Shown here piece after piece: positions 1 to 8,989 of a DNA stretch of 9,625 bases. A program made the position numbers and the translations under genes. The DNA is from Mesorhizobium sp. (GTDB lineage: Bacteria > Pseudomonadota > Alphaproteobacteria > Rhizobiales > Rhizobiaceae), in NCBI GenBank assembly GCA_030698645.1, contig JAUYMV010000469.1:1-9625 (forward strand), in the 5' to 3' direction. A model generated the notes under the pieces. It saw only the letters and a list, made by a program, of their open reading frames with translations, ran no database searches and had not been told where the DNA came from. Each line of letters starts with the position of its first letter. Position 1 is the stretch's first letter.

Positions 1-1360
<1,360 letters not shown>

Positions 1361-1361
<1 letters not shown>

Positions 1362-2062
1362 TGCTCGACACGACCTACCAGCGCCGCCGCGGCGAAATCC
1401 AGACCTATTTCGACCGCACCGCGGTCGAGGCCTGGAAGCGTTTCGCGACCGAGGCGCCGCTCGGCCGGATCCGCGCCTCGGTGCGCGAGGGGCGGTCCAA
1501 GATGCGGGCGCTGATGCTCTCCGCTCTGCCGGCGGACCTGACCGACTGGCGCATTCTCGACGCCGGCTGCGGCACCGGCGCGATGTCGATCGAGCTGGCG
1601 AGACGCGGGGCCGACGTGCTCGGCATCGATCTCGCGCCGGAGATCATCCGCTTTGCCTCGGAGACGCTGCCGAAGGATCTCGGCCGGGGGAAGATCAAGT
1701 TCCGCGCGGGCGACATGCTGGCGGCGGAGCATGGCCGCTTCGACGCGGTCGTGGCGATGGATTCGCTGATCCACTACCAGATGGAAGACGCCGTTCGGGC
1801 CCTGTCGAGCCTGACGCCGCGGACCCACCAGCGGATCGTCTTCACCTTCGCGCCGCGCACGCCCGCACTCGCCGCCATGCATGGGCTTGGACGGCTCTTT
1901 CCCCGGGCCGACCGCGCGCCGTCGATCGTGCCGGTGCGACCCGATGCGCTGGCAAAGGACCTGACCGCGCAGCCGGCGCTCGCCGGCTGGCGCGTCGGGC
2001 AAACCAGGCGCGTCTCGCACGGCTTCTACACCTCGCAGATGATGGAGCTGTCACGGTCATGA
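1361..2062 (+). CDS. bchM: Magnesium-protoporphyrin IX O-methyltransferase
   Basis: This 233-residue SAM-dependent methyltransferase methylates the C13 propionate of Mg-protoporphyrin IX to give the monomethyl ester, the substrate of AcsF. The N-terminus has the BchM/ChlM pattern YQRRRGEIQTYFDRTAVEAW (6-25). SAM motif I is ILDAGCGTGAMSIELARRG (65-83), followed by the acidic strand end VLGIDL (86-91) and a third motif FDAVVAMDSLIHY (127-139). The C-terminal RRVSHGFYTSQMMEL (216-230) is also typical. The ATG at 1361 shares its A with the bchL stop (TGATG). The frame is open further upstream inside bchL, but those residues do not fit the family, so 1361 is preferred. The Shine-Dalgarno signal is weak, which fits re-initiation by ribosomes finishing bchL. 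It stands between its pathway neighbours bchH/bchL and lhaA. Confidence 0.97.
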
Positions 2063-3489
2063 AGCTTCGCGGCATCAGGCTGGCAAATGCGTGGCTGCTG
2101 GTCGGCACGCGCTACCTGCCGTTTGCCGACGCCGCGAGCGACGGACTGCCGCTCGGCCGGCTGATCCGGCTGTCGCTGTTCCAGGTTTCGGTCGGCATGG
2201 CGCTTGTGCTGCTGACCGGGACGCTGAACCGGGTGATGATCGTCGAGCTTGGCGTGCCGGCCGCGCTCGTCGCGCTGATGGTGGCGCTGCCGATCGTCTT
2301 CGCGCCGGCGCGCGCGCTGATCGGCCACCGCTCCGACACCTACCGCTCCTATCTCGGCTGGCGGCGCGTGCCGTTCATCTGGATGGGCACGATGCTGCAG
2401 TTCGGCGGCTTCGCCATCATGCCGTTCGCGCTGCTGGTGCTGACCGGCGACGGCATGGCGGCGACGCCCTATGCCGGCGAGATCGGCGCCGCGCTCGCCT
2501 TCCTGCTGGTCGGCGCGGGCCTGCACACGACGCAGACGGCGGGCCTGGCGCTCGCCTGCGATCTCGCGCCGGAGGAGAGCCGGCCGCGCGTGGTGGCCCT
2601 GCTCTACGTCATGCTGCTGGTCGGCATGCTGGTCTCGGCGCTGCTCTTCTCGGCGCTGCTCGCCGATTTCAGTCATCTGCGCCTGATCCAGGTCGTGCAG
2701 GGCGCGGCGGTCATCACGATGGGCCTGAACCTGATCGCGCTCTGGAAGCAGGAGGGGCGCAACCCGTCGCGCACCGATCCCGATCGCTCACGGGCATCTT
2801 TTCGCGAGGCGTGGGGCGCCTTTGCCAGCACGCCGCGCGCACGCCGGCTGCTCGTGACCGTCGGTCTCGGGACCGCTGCCTTCTCGATGCAGGACGTGCT
2901 GCTCGAGCCCTATGGCGGGCAGGTGCTCAATCTCGGCGTCAGCGCGACGACGCTGCTGACCGCATTGCTTGCCGGCGGCACGATCGTCGGGCTGGCGCTC
3001 GCCGCGCGCGCGCTGTCGGCCGGCATCGATCCGTGCCGGCTGGCCGCCCTCGGCGCGGTGGCGGGGTTGCCGGCCTTTGCCTGCGTTGTGATGTCGGCGC
3101 CGCTTCAGTCGGCCGACATCTTCCGCTTTGGTACCGTGCTGATCGGTTTTGGCGGCGGGCTGTTCGCGGTCGGCATGCTGACCGCGGCGATGGATCTCGC
3201 CCGGTCGAACGACAGCGGCATCGCGCTCGGCGCCTGGGGCGCCGTCCAGGCGACCGCGATGGGGCTTGCCATCGCCACCGGCGGCGCGGTGCGCGACCTG
3301 GTCGAGACGCTCGCCGCGCGCGGTTTGCTCGGACCCGCCTTCACCGACGTGAACGCCGGTTATGGCGTCGTCTACCACATTGAAGTCGCACTGCTATTTG
3401 CCACGCTCGTCGCGATCGGACCGCTCGTCCGCTATGCGCCGGCGCCGGATCGCCAACGCACTTTCGGCCTCGCGGAATTCCCCGGCTGA
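2059..3489 (+). CDS. lhaA: LhaA, LH1 antenna assembly protein of the PucC/BCD family
   Basis: This 476-residue integral membrane protein belongs to the major-facilitator-like PucC/LhaA family (bacteriochlorophyll delivery). LhaA is needed for assembly of the core antenna LH1 in Rhodobacter. About twelve hydrophobic segments are visible, among them roughly 36-55, 66-86, 105-128, 141-160, 179-200, 211-228, 264-280, 296-316, 327-345, 356-378, 386-405 and 440-458. Family-like motifs are RVMIVELGVPA (58-68), SYLGWRRVPFIWMG (97-110) and QDVLLEPYGG (278-287), the last characteristic of PucC/LhaA. Paralogs PucC and Bch2 share the fold; position between bchM and puhA supports LhaA. The start at 2059 overlaps the bchM stop (ATGA), with only a loosely spaced GGAG at 2044-2047. 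In Rhodobacter capsulatus a puhA promoter lies inside the end of this gene; I could not see one here. Confidence 0.94.
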   Translation: MKLRGIRLANAWLLVGTRYLPFADAASDGLPLGRLIRLSLFQVSVGMALVLLTGTLNRVMIVELGVPAALVALMVALPIVFAPARALIGHRSDTYRSYLGWRRVPFIWMGTMLQFGGFAIMPFALLVLTGDGMAATPYAGEIGAALAFLLVGAGLHTTQTAGLALACDLAPEESRPRVVALLYVMLLVGMLVSALLFSALLADFSHLRLIQVVQGAAVITMGLNLIALWKQEGRNPSRTDPDRSRASFREAWGAFASTPRARRLLVTVGLGTAAFSMQDVLLEPYGGQVLNLGVSATTLLTALLAGGTIVGLALAARALSAGIDPCRLAALGAVAGLPAFACVVMSAPLQSADIFRFGTVLIGFGGGLFAVGMLTAAMDLARSNDSGIALGAWGAVQATAMGLAIATGGAVRDLVETLAARGLLGPAFTDVNAGYGVVYHIEVALLFATLVAIGPLVRYAPAPDRQRTFGLAEFPG

Positions 3490-3494
3490 GACAC

Positions 3495-3506
3495 AAGGGA
3501 GAAGGG
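3495..3506 (+). promoter_or_regulatory. Ribosome binding site of puhA
   Basis: The purine-rich AAGGGAGAAGGG ends two bases before the ATG at 3509, with a GGGAG core at 3497-3501. It settles the puhA start, since the same frame is open back into lhaA. The 19-base gap between lhaA and puhA holds nothing else. Confidence 0.7.
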
Positions 3507-3508
3507 TC

Positions 3509-4291
3509 ATGGAGAACGGTAACATCACAGGCTATATCGACGTGGCGCAGGTGACGCTCTACGTTTTCTGGGCCTTTTTCTTCGGGCTGATATTCTGGCT
3601 GCGGAAGGAAGACCGCCGCGAAGGCTATCCGCTCGAATCGGATCCGAGCGGGCGGGTCAAGGATCGCGGCTTCCTGCTGCTGCCCAGCGCCAAGACCTTC
3701 CGGCTGCGCAGCGGCGGCACGTTCTCCGCGCCGAACGACAAGCGCGACACGCGGCCCGTCGCCGCCGTGCGCGCCGGCCGGTGGCCGGGCGCGCCGCTCA
3801 TCCCGACCGGCGATCCGCTGGTCGACGGCGTCGGCCCCGCCGCCTGGGCGGAACGAGCCGACCGGCCCGACCAGACCTGGGACGGTCGCAACAAGATCGT
3901 GCCAACCCGCGCGGATTCGCACTACACCGTCGCGGGCGGCGATCCGGACCCGCGCGGCATGACCGTCTACGGAGCCGACGGCAAGGCCGCGGGAACGGTC
4001 AGCGACATCTGGGTCGACCGGGCCGAGCATGTCATCCGCTATCTCGAGGTGGAGACGCCGACGCCGGGCGTCGGGGCGCTGCTGCTGCCGATGAACCTCG
4101 CCAAGGTGCAGGGCAGCCGGCTGGCCGGCCACAGCATCAAGGTCAAGTCGATCCTGGCGTCGCAGTTCGCCAACGTGCCGCGCATCAAGGCGCCGGACTC
4201 CGTCACCTTCCTGGAAGAGGACCGCATCTGCGGCTATTTCGCCGGCGGCCACCTTTACGCAACGCCCGCGCGGTCGGAGCCGCTGTTCTGA
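3509..4291 (+). CDS. puhA: Photosynthetic reaction centre subunit H
   Basis: This 260-residue protein caps the L-M reaction-centre core on the cytoplasmic side and helps deliver protons to the secondary quinone. The N-terminus GNITGYIDVAQVTLYVFW (4-21) matches the family and leads into one transmembrane helix (about 11-31) followed by a charged KEDRREGYPLE (33-43). The rest is the soluble beta-rich domain, with GTVSDIWVDRAEHVIRYLEV (162-181), ILASQFANVPRIK (215-227), EEDRI (236-240) and the C-terminal YFAGGHLYATPARSEPLF (243-260). The Glu in RYLE (E180) probably corresponds to E173 of Rhodobacter sphaeroides H, a residue implicated in proton transfer; the alignment is by eye. The length is typical. 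The frame is open upstream in lhaA, but the RBS and the family N-terminus fix the start at 3509. The stop shares one base with the puhB start. Confidence 0.98.
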   Translation: MENGNITGYIDVAQVTLYVFWAFFFGLIFWLRKEDRREGYPLESDPSGRVKDRGFLLLPSAKTFRLRSGGTFSAPNDKRDTRPVAAVRAGRWPGAPLIPTGDPLVDGVGPAAWAERADRPDQTWDGRNKIVPTRADSHYTVAGGDPDPRGMTVYGADGKAAGTVSDIWVDRAEHVIRYLEVETPTPGVGALLLPMNLAKVQGSRLAGHSIKVKSILASQFANVPRIKAPDSVTFLEEDRICGYFAGGHLYATPARSEPLF

Positions 4292-4968
4292 TGGAAAACC
4301 ACGACGACTTCGCCTTCGAACCGATCCCCGGCCTGCCCGAAAAGCTGCCCACGGGCGAGAGCATGCTCTGGCAGGGATCGCCGGTATGGACATCGCTCGC
4401 GATCGCGGCGTTCCATGTGCGCAAGGTGGCGATCTACTTCGCGCTCATCCTGGCATGGCAGGTCGGGACCGGCGTGCAGTCCGGCGCGGGCGCCGGCGCC
4501 ATCCTCACATCGTCGGCCTGGGTGGTCGGCGTCGGTTCGGCCGCCATTGCGATCCTGGCGCTGCTGGCGTGGCTCTATGCGCGCGGCACCATCTACACGC
4601 TGACCACACGGCGGCTCGTCATCCGCTCCGGGCTGGCTCTGCCCCTGACGCTGAACCTGCCGCTGGCGCTGGTCGAGACGGCGGCGGCGACGCCGGCGCG
4701 CGGCGGGATCGGCAGCATCCTTTTGACGGTCGCGCGGCCGAACCGGATCGCCTACCTCGCGCTGTGGCCGAATGCGCGGCCCTGGCGCATCAACAATCCG
4801 CAACCGCTGCTGCGCTGCCTGCGCGATGTCGATGCGGTCGCATCGCTGGTTTCAAAGGCGCTGGAGGCGGATGCCACCGGCGCGCGGATGCCGGCGCCCT
4901 ATCGCGCGGCAACGCGTCCGCAAGGCGCCGTCGCGCCATCAACGCCCGCCGCCGGCATGGCGGCCTAG
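4291..4968 (+). CDS. puhB: PuhB, reaction-centre assembly protein
   Basis: This 225-residue membrane protein matches PuhB, which in Rhodobacter capsulatus is needed for efficient reaction-centre assembly and secondarily affects LH1. The N-terminal segment FEPIPGLPEKLPTGESMLWQ (9-28) is typical: a short soluble stretch, then hydrophobic segments at about 35-58 and 74-96. Next comes a PH-like domain beginning GTIYTLTTRRLVIRSG (99-114), continuing with LPLALVETA (123-131) and ending near DVDAVASLVSKAL. The last 30 or so residues are rich in Ala and Pro and look unstructured. The ATG at 4291 overlaps the puhA stop (TGATG), with a distant GGAG at 4276-4279. The frame continues upstream inside puhA, but that extension has no family likeness. 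Membership is clear; the molecular mechanism of PuhB is not settled. Confidence 0.94.
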   Translation: MENHDDFAFEPIPGLPEKLPTGESMLWQGSPVWTSLAIAAFHVRKVAIYFALILAWQVGTGVQSGAGAGAILTSSAWVVGVGSAAIAILALLAWLYARGTIYTLTTRRLVIRSGLALPLTLNLPLALVETAAATPARGGIGSILLTVARPNRIAYLALWPNARPWRINNPQPLLRCLRDVDAVASLVSKALEADATGARMPAPYRAATRPQGAVAPSTPAAGMAA

Positions 4969-4975
4969 GAGGAGG
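4967..4975 (+). promoter_or_regulatory. Strong ribosome binding site of puhC, overlapping the puhB stop
   Basis: AGGAGGAGG lies three bases before the puhC ATG at 4979. Its first two bases are the last two of the puhB TAG stop. It is the best Shine-Dalgarno match in the window and fixes the puhC start. Confidence 0.75.
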
Positions 4976-4978
4976 ATC

Positions 4979-5437
4979 ATGAGCACCGCTTCCGCCACTT
5001 CCCATGACAGCCTGCGCAAGCCCATCACCGCCTGCGCCGGGCTTGCGCTCTCGGCTTTGCTGCTGGTGGCGATCGGCCGGCAGGACCACACGCCGCCGGC
5101 CATCGACCCCGATGGCGTCAAGGCATCTGTCGAACTCGTCTTTACCGACGCCGCCAACGGCTACGTGATCGCGTCGGACGCCGCCAGCGGCGCGGAAATC
5201 ATGCGGTTCGGGCCTGGCGAAGGAGGCTTCGTCAGGGTCACCATGCGCGGCTTCGCGGCCGAACGCAAAGCGCGCGGAACGCCCAACGAACAACCCTTCC
5301 TGCTGGCCCGGCTGGCCGACGACGACCTCGTTCTGAATGATGCCGAAACCGGCCGGCGCATGCTGCTCAACGCTTTCGGTCCGTCGAACGAAGGCGCCTT
5401 CGCCCGGTTGCTCGATCGCAGGGAGGTGTTGCCATGA
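4979..5437 (+). CDS. puhC: PuhC, photosynthetic complex assembly protein
   Basis: The 152-residue product has a short polar N-terminus, one membrane anchor (about 17-33, [18 protein letters not shown]), and a soluble domain that should lie in the periplasm. It fits PuhC (orf162b of Rhodobacter capsulatus), which is needed for normal RC-LH1 levels. Family-like elements are [21 protein letters not shown] (51-71, read from the translation), [20 protein letters not shown] (77-96), [20 protein letters not shown] (106-125) and a final [16 protein letters not shown]. The length is close to that of known members. The start at 4979 is set by the strong AGGAGGAGG; the open frame upstream lies in puhB and is not part of the gene. 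The stop overlaps the start of the next gene by four bases. Confidence 0.93.
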   Translation: MSTASATSHDSLRKPITACAGLALSALLLVAIGRQDHTPPAIDPDGVKASVELVFTDAANGYVIASDAASGAEIMRFGPGEGGFVRVTMRGFAAERKARGTPNEQPFLLARLADDDLVLNDAETGRRMLLNAFGPSNEGAFARLLDRREVLP

Positions 5438-5739
5438 TGCAAGGTCTGAAGCTGGGGCGCGAGACGATTACCGTGCCCTGCACGATCGAGATCGAACACA
5501 GCTGGGAAAGCCTGCACGCCCATGTCGAGCTCGAGGGCGACGTCACCGTCGAGGCGGGCGACGAGGTGCACGTCCAGGGCGGCGAGATCGTCGTGCCCTA
5601 CGGCGAGCGCCGCACGCTGCGGCGCATGGCGACCGTCACCAAGGCCAGCGCGCCCGAGCGCCTGTGGGTCAAGCTCACCGGCGATTTCGAATTCATGGAA
5701 CTTCTGGAGTTCAGTTTCTCGTCGGGAGAAAAGCTATGA
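5434..5739 (+). CDS. bciE: BciE-like auxiliary subunit of the oxygen-dependent cyclase
   Basis: This is a 101-residue soluble protein with no signal peptide or membrane segment. It is mainly alternating hydrophobic and charged stretches, suggesting a small beta-rich fold: [15 protein letters not shown] (10-24), [18 protein letters not shown] (28-45), [17 protein letters not shown] (46-62) and [20 protein letters not shown] (81-100). It is acidic and has four histidines (22, 28, 30, 46) and one cysteine (16). Many annotations call it hypothetical. From published work, alphaproteobacterial AcsF of the Rhodobacter sphaeroides type needs a small partner, BciE, encoded beside acsF; size and position here fit that protein, but the match rests on context and recall, not alignment. 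The start at 5434 has GGGAGGTG at 5421-5428 and overlaps the puhC stop; Met2 at 5437 is an alternative. The stop overlaps the acsF ATG, suiting roughly equal expression of the two. Confidence 0.82.
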   Translation: MMQGLKLGRETITVPCTIEIEHSWESLHAHVELEGDVTVEAGDEVHVQGGEIVVPYGERRTLRRMATVTKASAPERLWVKLTGDFEFMELLEFSFSSGEKL

Positions 5740-6803
5740 CCATCGAAAAAATGTCGCTGAGGGCCCGCGATACGGACGGCATGGCGCGCGAGAGCACGCT
5801 GCTGTCGCCGCGCTTCTACACGACCGATTTCGAGGCGCTCGACCGCATGGACGTCGAACCCGTGCGCAAGGAATGGGACGAACTGCTGGCCGAAATGGAG
5901 AGCGATCCCAACAAGGGCCATTTCAAGCAGAACGCGAACTGGGATCACATCGATTTCGACGCGCTCCCCGAAGGCCTTCGCAACGAGTTCACCGATTTCC
6001 TGGTGTCCTCGCTGACCGCCGAGTTCTCCGGCTGCGTGCTCTACAAGGAGATGAAGAAGCGCGGCAAGAATCCGGAGATCGTCCGGCTGTTCTCCTACAT
6101 GAGCCGCGACGAGGCCCGCCATGCCGGCTTCATCAACGACGCGCTCAAGGAATTCGGCATCGGCGTCAATCTGGGCTTCCTGACGAAGGCCAAGAAATAC
6201 ACCTACTTCCGGCCGAAATTCATCTTCTACGCCACCTATCTGTCGGAAAAGATCGGCTATGCGCGCTACATCACCATCTTCCGCCATCTCGAGCGGCATC
6301 CGGAGAAGCGCTTCCACCCGATCTTCAAATGGTTCGAGGAATGGTGCAACGACGAGTTCCGCCATGGCGAGGCCTTCGCGCTGCTGATGCGCGCCAATCC
6401 TGGCTATCTGCAGGGCATGAACCGGCTCTGGGTGCGCTTCTTCCTGCTCGCCGTCTACGCGACGATGTATGTGCGCGACCATGCGCGGCCGGAGTTCCAC
6501 AAGGCGCTCGGCATCGATCCGACCGAATACGACTACAGGGTCTTCCACCTGACCAACGAGATCTCGCGCCAGGTCTTCCCGCTCGTGCTCGACATCGACC
6601 ATCCGAAGTTCCGCAAGGGCCTGGAGAAGCTGCGCGTCATCAACGACAAGGCCGGCGCGATGGCCAAGGAAACCGGGATCGTCGCCAAGGTGAAGCGCCT
6701 CGGTCTCGGCCTCGCGGCGTTCCGCATCTTCGCGGGCCTCTATATGATCCCGGCCAAGGGCAACGAACTGCCCGACACCAGCCGCATGCAGCCGGTCTGG
6801 TAG
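5736..6803 (+). CDS. acsF: Mg-protoporphyrin IX monomethyl ester oxidative cyclase AcsF
   Basis: The 355-residue diiron enzyme uses O2 and reductant to form the isocyclic ring E, turning Mg-protoporphyrin IX monomethyl ester into divinyl protochlorophyllide. Candidate iron ligands are all present in the two-half pattern of ferritin-like oxygenases: E96 (LTAEFSGC), E126 and H129 (DEARHAGF), E172 ([11 protein letters not shown]), E207 and H210 (NDEFRHGE). Further family segments are [15 protein letters not shown] (22-36), [11 protein letters not shown] (68-78) and [12 protein letters not shown] (157-168). The length is typical. The start at 5736 is backed by GGGAG at 5724-5728 and an ATGA overlap with bciE; the frame is open upstream but the extra residues are not AcsF-like. 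Its presence means that aerobic or microaerobic pigment synthesis is possible. The anaerobic alternative BchE is not in this window. Confidence 0.98.
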   Translation: MTIEKMSLRARDTDGMARESTLLSPRFYTTDFEALDRMDVEPVRKEWDELLAEMESDPNKGHFKQNANWDHIDFDALPEGLRNEFTDFLVSSLTAEFSGCVLYKEMKKRGKNPEIVRLFSYMSRDEARHAGFINDALKEFGIGVNLGFLTKAKKYTYFRPKFIFYATYLSEKIGYARYITIFRHLERHPEKRFHPIFKWFEEWCNDEFRHGEAFALLMRANPGYLQGMNRLWVRFFLLAVYATMYVRDHARPEFHKALGIDPTEYDYRVFHLTNEISRQVFPLVLDIDHPKFRKGLEKLRVINDKAGAMAKETGIVAKVKRLGLGLAAFRIFAGLYMIPAKGNELPDTSRMQPVW

Positions 6804-6815
6804 AAGGGCGCCACG

Positions 6816-7706
6816 GTGACTGTCTATCTCTGGCCGATCCTGTTCGCGCTTTTCGTCTGGTGGTTCTCCACCGGGGCGATCATCTATCTGGATGGCCTGC
6901 CGCGACGCACGTTCAAATGGAGCATGCTGGGCGCCACAGCGCTGTTCGGCGGGGCGCTCTATGGGCTGTGGGCCTCGCGCGGCGACACGACCGTCAACGG
7001 CGCCTATATCGCGTTCGCCTCGGCGCTGATCGCCTGGGGCTGGCACGAGATCAGCTTCTACATGGGCTATGTCACGGGGCCGCGCAGACATGCCTGCGAG
7101 GAGGGTTGCGACGGGATCGCCCATTTCGGCCACGCGCTGATGGTGAGCCTGTGGCACGAGCTCGCGATCGTGGTCTCGTTCGGCGTCGTGCTCTGGCTGA
7201 CCTGGGACGGCGCCAACCAGATCGGGAGGTGGACCTTCGTCATCCTCTGGTGGATGCACGAGAGCGCGCGCATCAACGTGTTTCTGGGCGTGCGCAACGT
7301 CAACGAGCACTTCCTGCCGCCGCATCTCGCCTATCTGAAGAGCTTCCTCAAGCAGCGGCCGATGAACCTGCTGTTCCCCGTCTCGGTGACGGTCTCGACC
7401 ATCATCTGCGCGGTGCTGGCAACCGAGGCCGCACTTGCCGACAATCCGTTCGATCAGGCAGGCTATACGTTCCTCGCCACCATGATGGCGCTGGCGATCC
7501 TGGAACATTGGTTCCTGGTGCTGCCGGTGCCGGCCGAGGCGATGTGGAACTGGAGCATGAAGTCACGGGAAGCGCCGCGGCGGCACGACACGGATACGCG
7601 GCGGGTGGTAGCGCAGCACGGCCACGCCCATCCACACGCCCACGGGCACGACCATGGCCATCGCCATGCACATGCGCCGATCGCGAGACTGCGTTCGGCG
7701 AACTGA
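6816..7706 (+). CDS. puhE: PuhE, predicted membrane protein with a histidine-repeat tail
   Basis: This 296-residue polytopic membrane protein matches PuhE (DUF3623; orf274 of Rhodobacter capsulatus), reported there as a negative regulator of bacteriochlorophyll production. The start is a GTG at 6816 with GAAGGG at 6803-6808; the first residues [19 protein letters not shown] (2-20) already form helix 1. Further hydrophobic segments are near 36-52, 63-86, 107-130, 138-148, 184-206 and 217-238. Conserved-looking parts are [17 protein letters not shown] (73-89), [16 protein letters not shown] (103-118), [20 protein letters not shown] (145-164) and a final VEEW-like [20 protein letters not shown] (229-248). 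Residues 251-296 form a hydrophilic tail with histidine at every second position from 268 to 286. The Rhodobacter protein is about 274 residues, so the tail is the main length difference. What the tail does is unknown. Confidence 0.93.
   Translation: MTVYLWPILFALFVWWFSTGAIIYLDGLPRRTFKWSMLGATALFGGALYGLWASRGDTTVNGAYIAFASALIAWGWHEISFYMGYVTGPRRHACEEGCDGIAHFGHALMVSLWHELAIVVSFGVVLWLTWDGANQIGRWTFVILWWMHESARINVFLGVRNVNEHFLPPHLAYLKSFLKQRPMNLLFPVSVTVSTIICAVLATEAALADNPFDQAGYTFLATMMALAILEHWFLVLPVPAEAMWNWSMKSREAPRRHDTDTRRVVAQHGHAHPHAHGHDHGHRHAHAPIARLRSAN
7617..7673 (+). repeat. Alternating histidine repeat in the C-terminus of PuhE
   Basis: Ten histidines occupy every second residue from 268 to 286 of PuhE, separated by Gly, Ala, Pro, Asp and Arg. 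At the DNA level this is a degenerate six-base periodicity (CAY followed by a variable codon). The histidine codons are mixed, five CAC and five CAT, and the spacer codons vary. Such tracts bind transition metals in other proteins (for example nickel and zinc handling proteins); metal binding here is inference. Confidence 0.9.
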
Positions 7707-7767
7707 AATCGGCGGCGTGAAGGCGCCTCGGCCGGAACAACCGGCGACGACTGAGCAGGAGACGACC
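7707..7767 (+). promoter_or_regulatory. Gap between puhE and hemA, with hemA ribosome binding site
   Basis: At 61 bases this is the longest gap between genes in the window. It ends in a clear Shine-Dalgarno AGGAG at 7757-7761, six bases before the hemA ATG. A small perfect stem GCCGG (7731-7735) / CCGGC (7741-7745) with an AACAA loop lies in the middle; it has no following T run, so it is a poor terminator candidate. I see no TGT-N12-ACA (PpsR/CrtJ-type) site and no clear sigma-70 promoter, so whether hemA has its own promoter here is open. Confidence 0.35.
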
Positions 7768-8982
7768 ATGGACTTCGAAGCCTATTTCGCCACGAAGCTA
7801 GACGGCCTTCACAAGGAGGGCCGCTACCGGGTCTTCGCCGAGCTCGAGCGCCAGGCCGGATCCTTTCCGCGGGCGACGCGCTACCGCGACGGCACCACGC
7901 ACGAGGTGACGGTGTGGTGCTCGAACGACTACCTCGGCATGGGTCAGAACCCCAAGGTGATCGCCGCCATGCACGAGGCGCTCGACCGCTGCGGCGCCGG
8001 CGCCGGTGGCACGCGCAACATCTCGGGCACCAACCATTACCACGTGCTCCTGGAACAGGAGCTGGCCGATCTGCACCGCAAGGAAGCGGCGCTGCTGTTC
8101 ACCTCCGGCTATGTCTCGAACTGGGCGGCGCTGTCGACGCTCGGCGCCAACATCGCGGGCTGCGTGATCTTTTCCGACGAGGGCAACCATGCCTCGATGA
8201 TCGAGGGCATACGGCACTCGCGCGCCGAGAAGCGGCTGTGGAAGCACAATGACCCGAAGGATCTCGACCGCCTGCTGTCCGAATATGGACGCGACGTGCC
8301 GAAGATCGTCGCCTTCGAATCGGTCTATTCGATGGATGGCGACATCGCGCCGATCGCCGAGATCGTCGCGGTGGCCGAGAAGCACGGCGCGATGACCTAT
8401 CTGGACGAGGTGCACGGCGTCGGCCTCTATGGACAGCGCGGCGGCGGCGTTGCCGAGCGCGATGGGTTGATGGACCGCATCACGCTGATCGAGGGCACGC
8501 TCGGCAAGGCGTTCGGCGTGGTGGGCGGCTATATCGCGGGCTCCGCCGCGATGTGCGACTTCGTCCGCTCCTTCGCCTCGGGCTTCATCTTCACCACGGC
8601 GCTGCCGCCGGCGGTGGCGGCCGGCGCGCGCGCGTCGATCATGCACCTGAAGCAGAGCCAGCTCGAACGCGCGCGCCATCAGGACCGCGTGCGCAAGGTG
8701 CGCGCCGGGCTGGACCGTATCGGCATCCCGACGATGCCCAATCCGAGCCATATCGTGCCGGTGATGGTCGGCGATCCGGTGAAATGCAAGTGGATCTCCG
8801 ACCTGCTGCTCGACGCCTACGGCATCTATGTGCAGCCGATCAACTATCCGACCGTGCCGCGCAAGACCGAGCGGCTGCGGATCACGCCCTCGCCTCTGCA
8901 CACGGATGACGACATCGATCGTCTCGTCGGCGCGCTGTCCGACCTGTGGTCGCAATGCGCGCTGGCGCGCGCGGTGGCCTGA
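7768..8982 (+). CDS. hemA: 5-aminolevulinate synthase
   Basis: This 404-residue PLP enzyme condenses glycine and succinyl-CoA to 5-aminolevulinate, the entry point to all tetrapyrroles in Alphaproteobacteria. Visible features are the N-terminal [18 protein letters not shown] (47-64), glycine-rich [17 protein letters not shown] (76-92), [17 protein letters not shown] (135-151) with the PLP-stacking H141, the cofactor-binding [12 protein letters not shown] (211-222; D213, H216), and the Schiff-base lysine K247 in [14 protein letters not shown] (242-255). RITPSPLH near the C-terminus is also typical. The length matches the family. The start at 7768 is set by AGGAG at 7757-7761 and by the family N-terminus MDFEAYF; an upstream Met in the same frame lies inside puhE. 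Phototrophs often carry a second synthase elsewhere (hemT or another hemA); its location inside the photosynthesis cluster suggests this copy serves bacteriochlorophyll demand. Confidence 0.97.
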   Translation: MDFEAYFATKLDGLHKEGRYRVFAELERQAGSFPRATRYRDGTTHEVTVWCSNDYLGMGQNPKVIAAMHEALDRCGAGAGGTRNISGTNHYHVLLEQELADLHRKEAALLFTSGYVSNWAALSTLGANIAGCVIFSDEGNHASMIEGIRHSRAEKRLWKHNDPKDLDRLLSEYGRDVPKIVAFESVYSMDGDIAPIAEIVAVAEKHGAMTYLDEVHGVGLYGQRGGGVAERDGLMDRITLIEGTLGKAFGVVGGYIAGSAAMCDFVRSFASGFIFTTALPPAVAAGARASIMHLKQSQLERARHQDRVRKVRAGLDRIGIPTMPNPSHIVPVMVGDPVKCKWISDLLLDAYGIYVQPINYPTVPRKTERLRITPSPLHTDDDIDRLVGALSDLWSQCALARAVA

Positions 8983-8989
8983 GAGACCG

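Noticed and set aside
5598..7508. 636-codon open frame on the - strand opposite bciE, acsF and puhE
   Set aside because: It lies opposite three well-supported genes. Its translation is low-complexity, rich in Arg, Glu, Asp and His, as expected for the antisense of GC-rich coding DNA, and no family motif appears.
7731..7745. GCCGG-AACAA-CCGGC hairpin as a terminator between puhE and hemA
   Set aside because: The stem is only five base pairs and no T run follows. Such short GC inverted repeats are expected by chance in DNA of this composition.
7654..7767. Upstream Met start for hemA inside the puhE tail
   Set aside because: The extra 38 residues read the puhE His-repeat DNA in another frame and are unlike ALAS. 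The ATG at 7768 has a good AGGAG and the family N-terminus.
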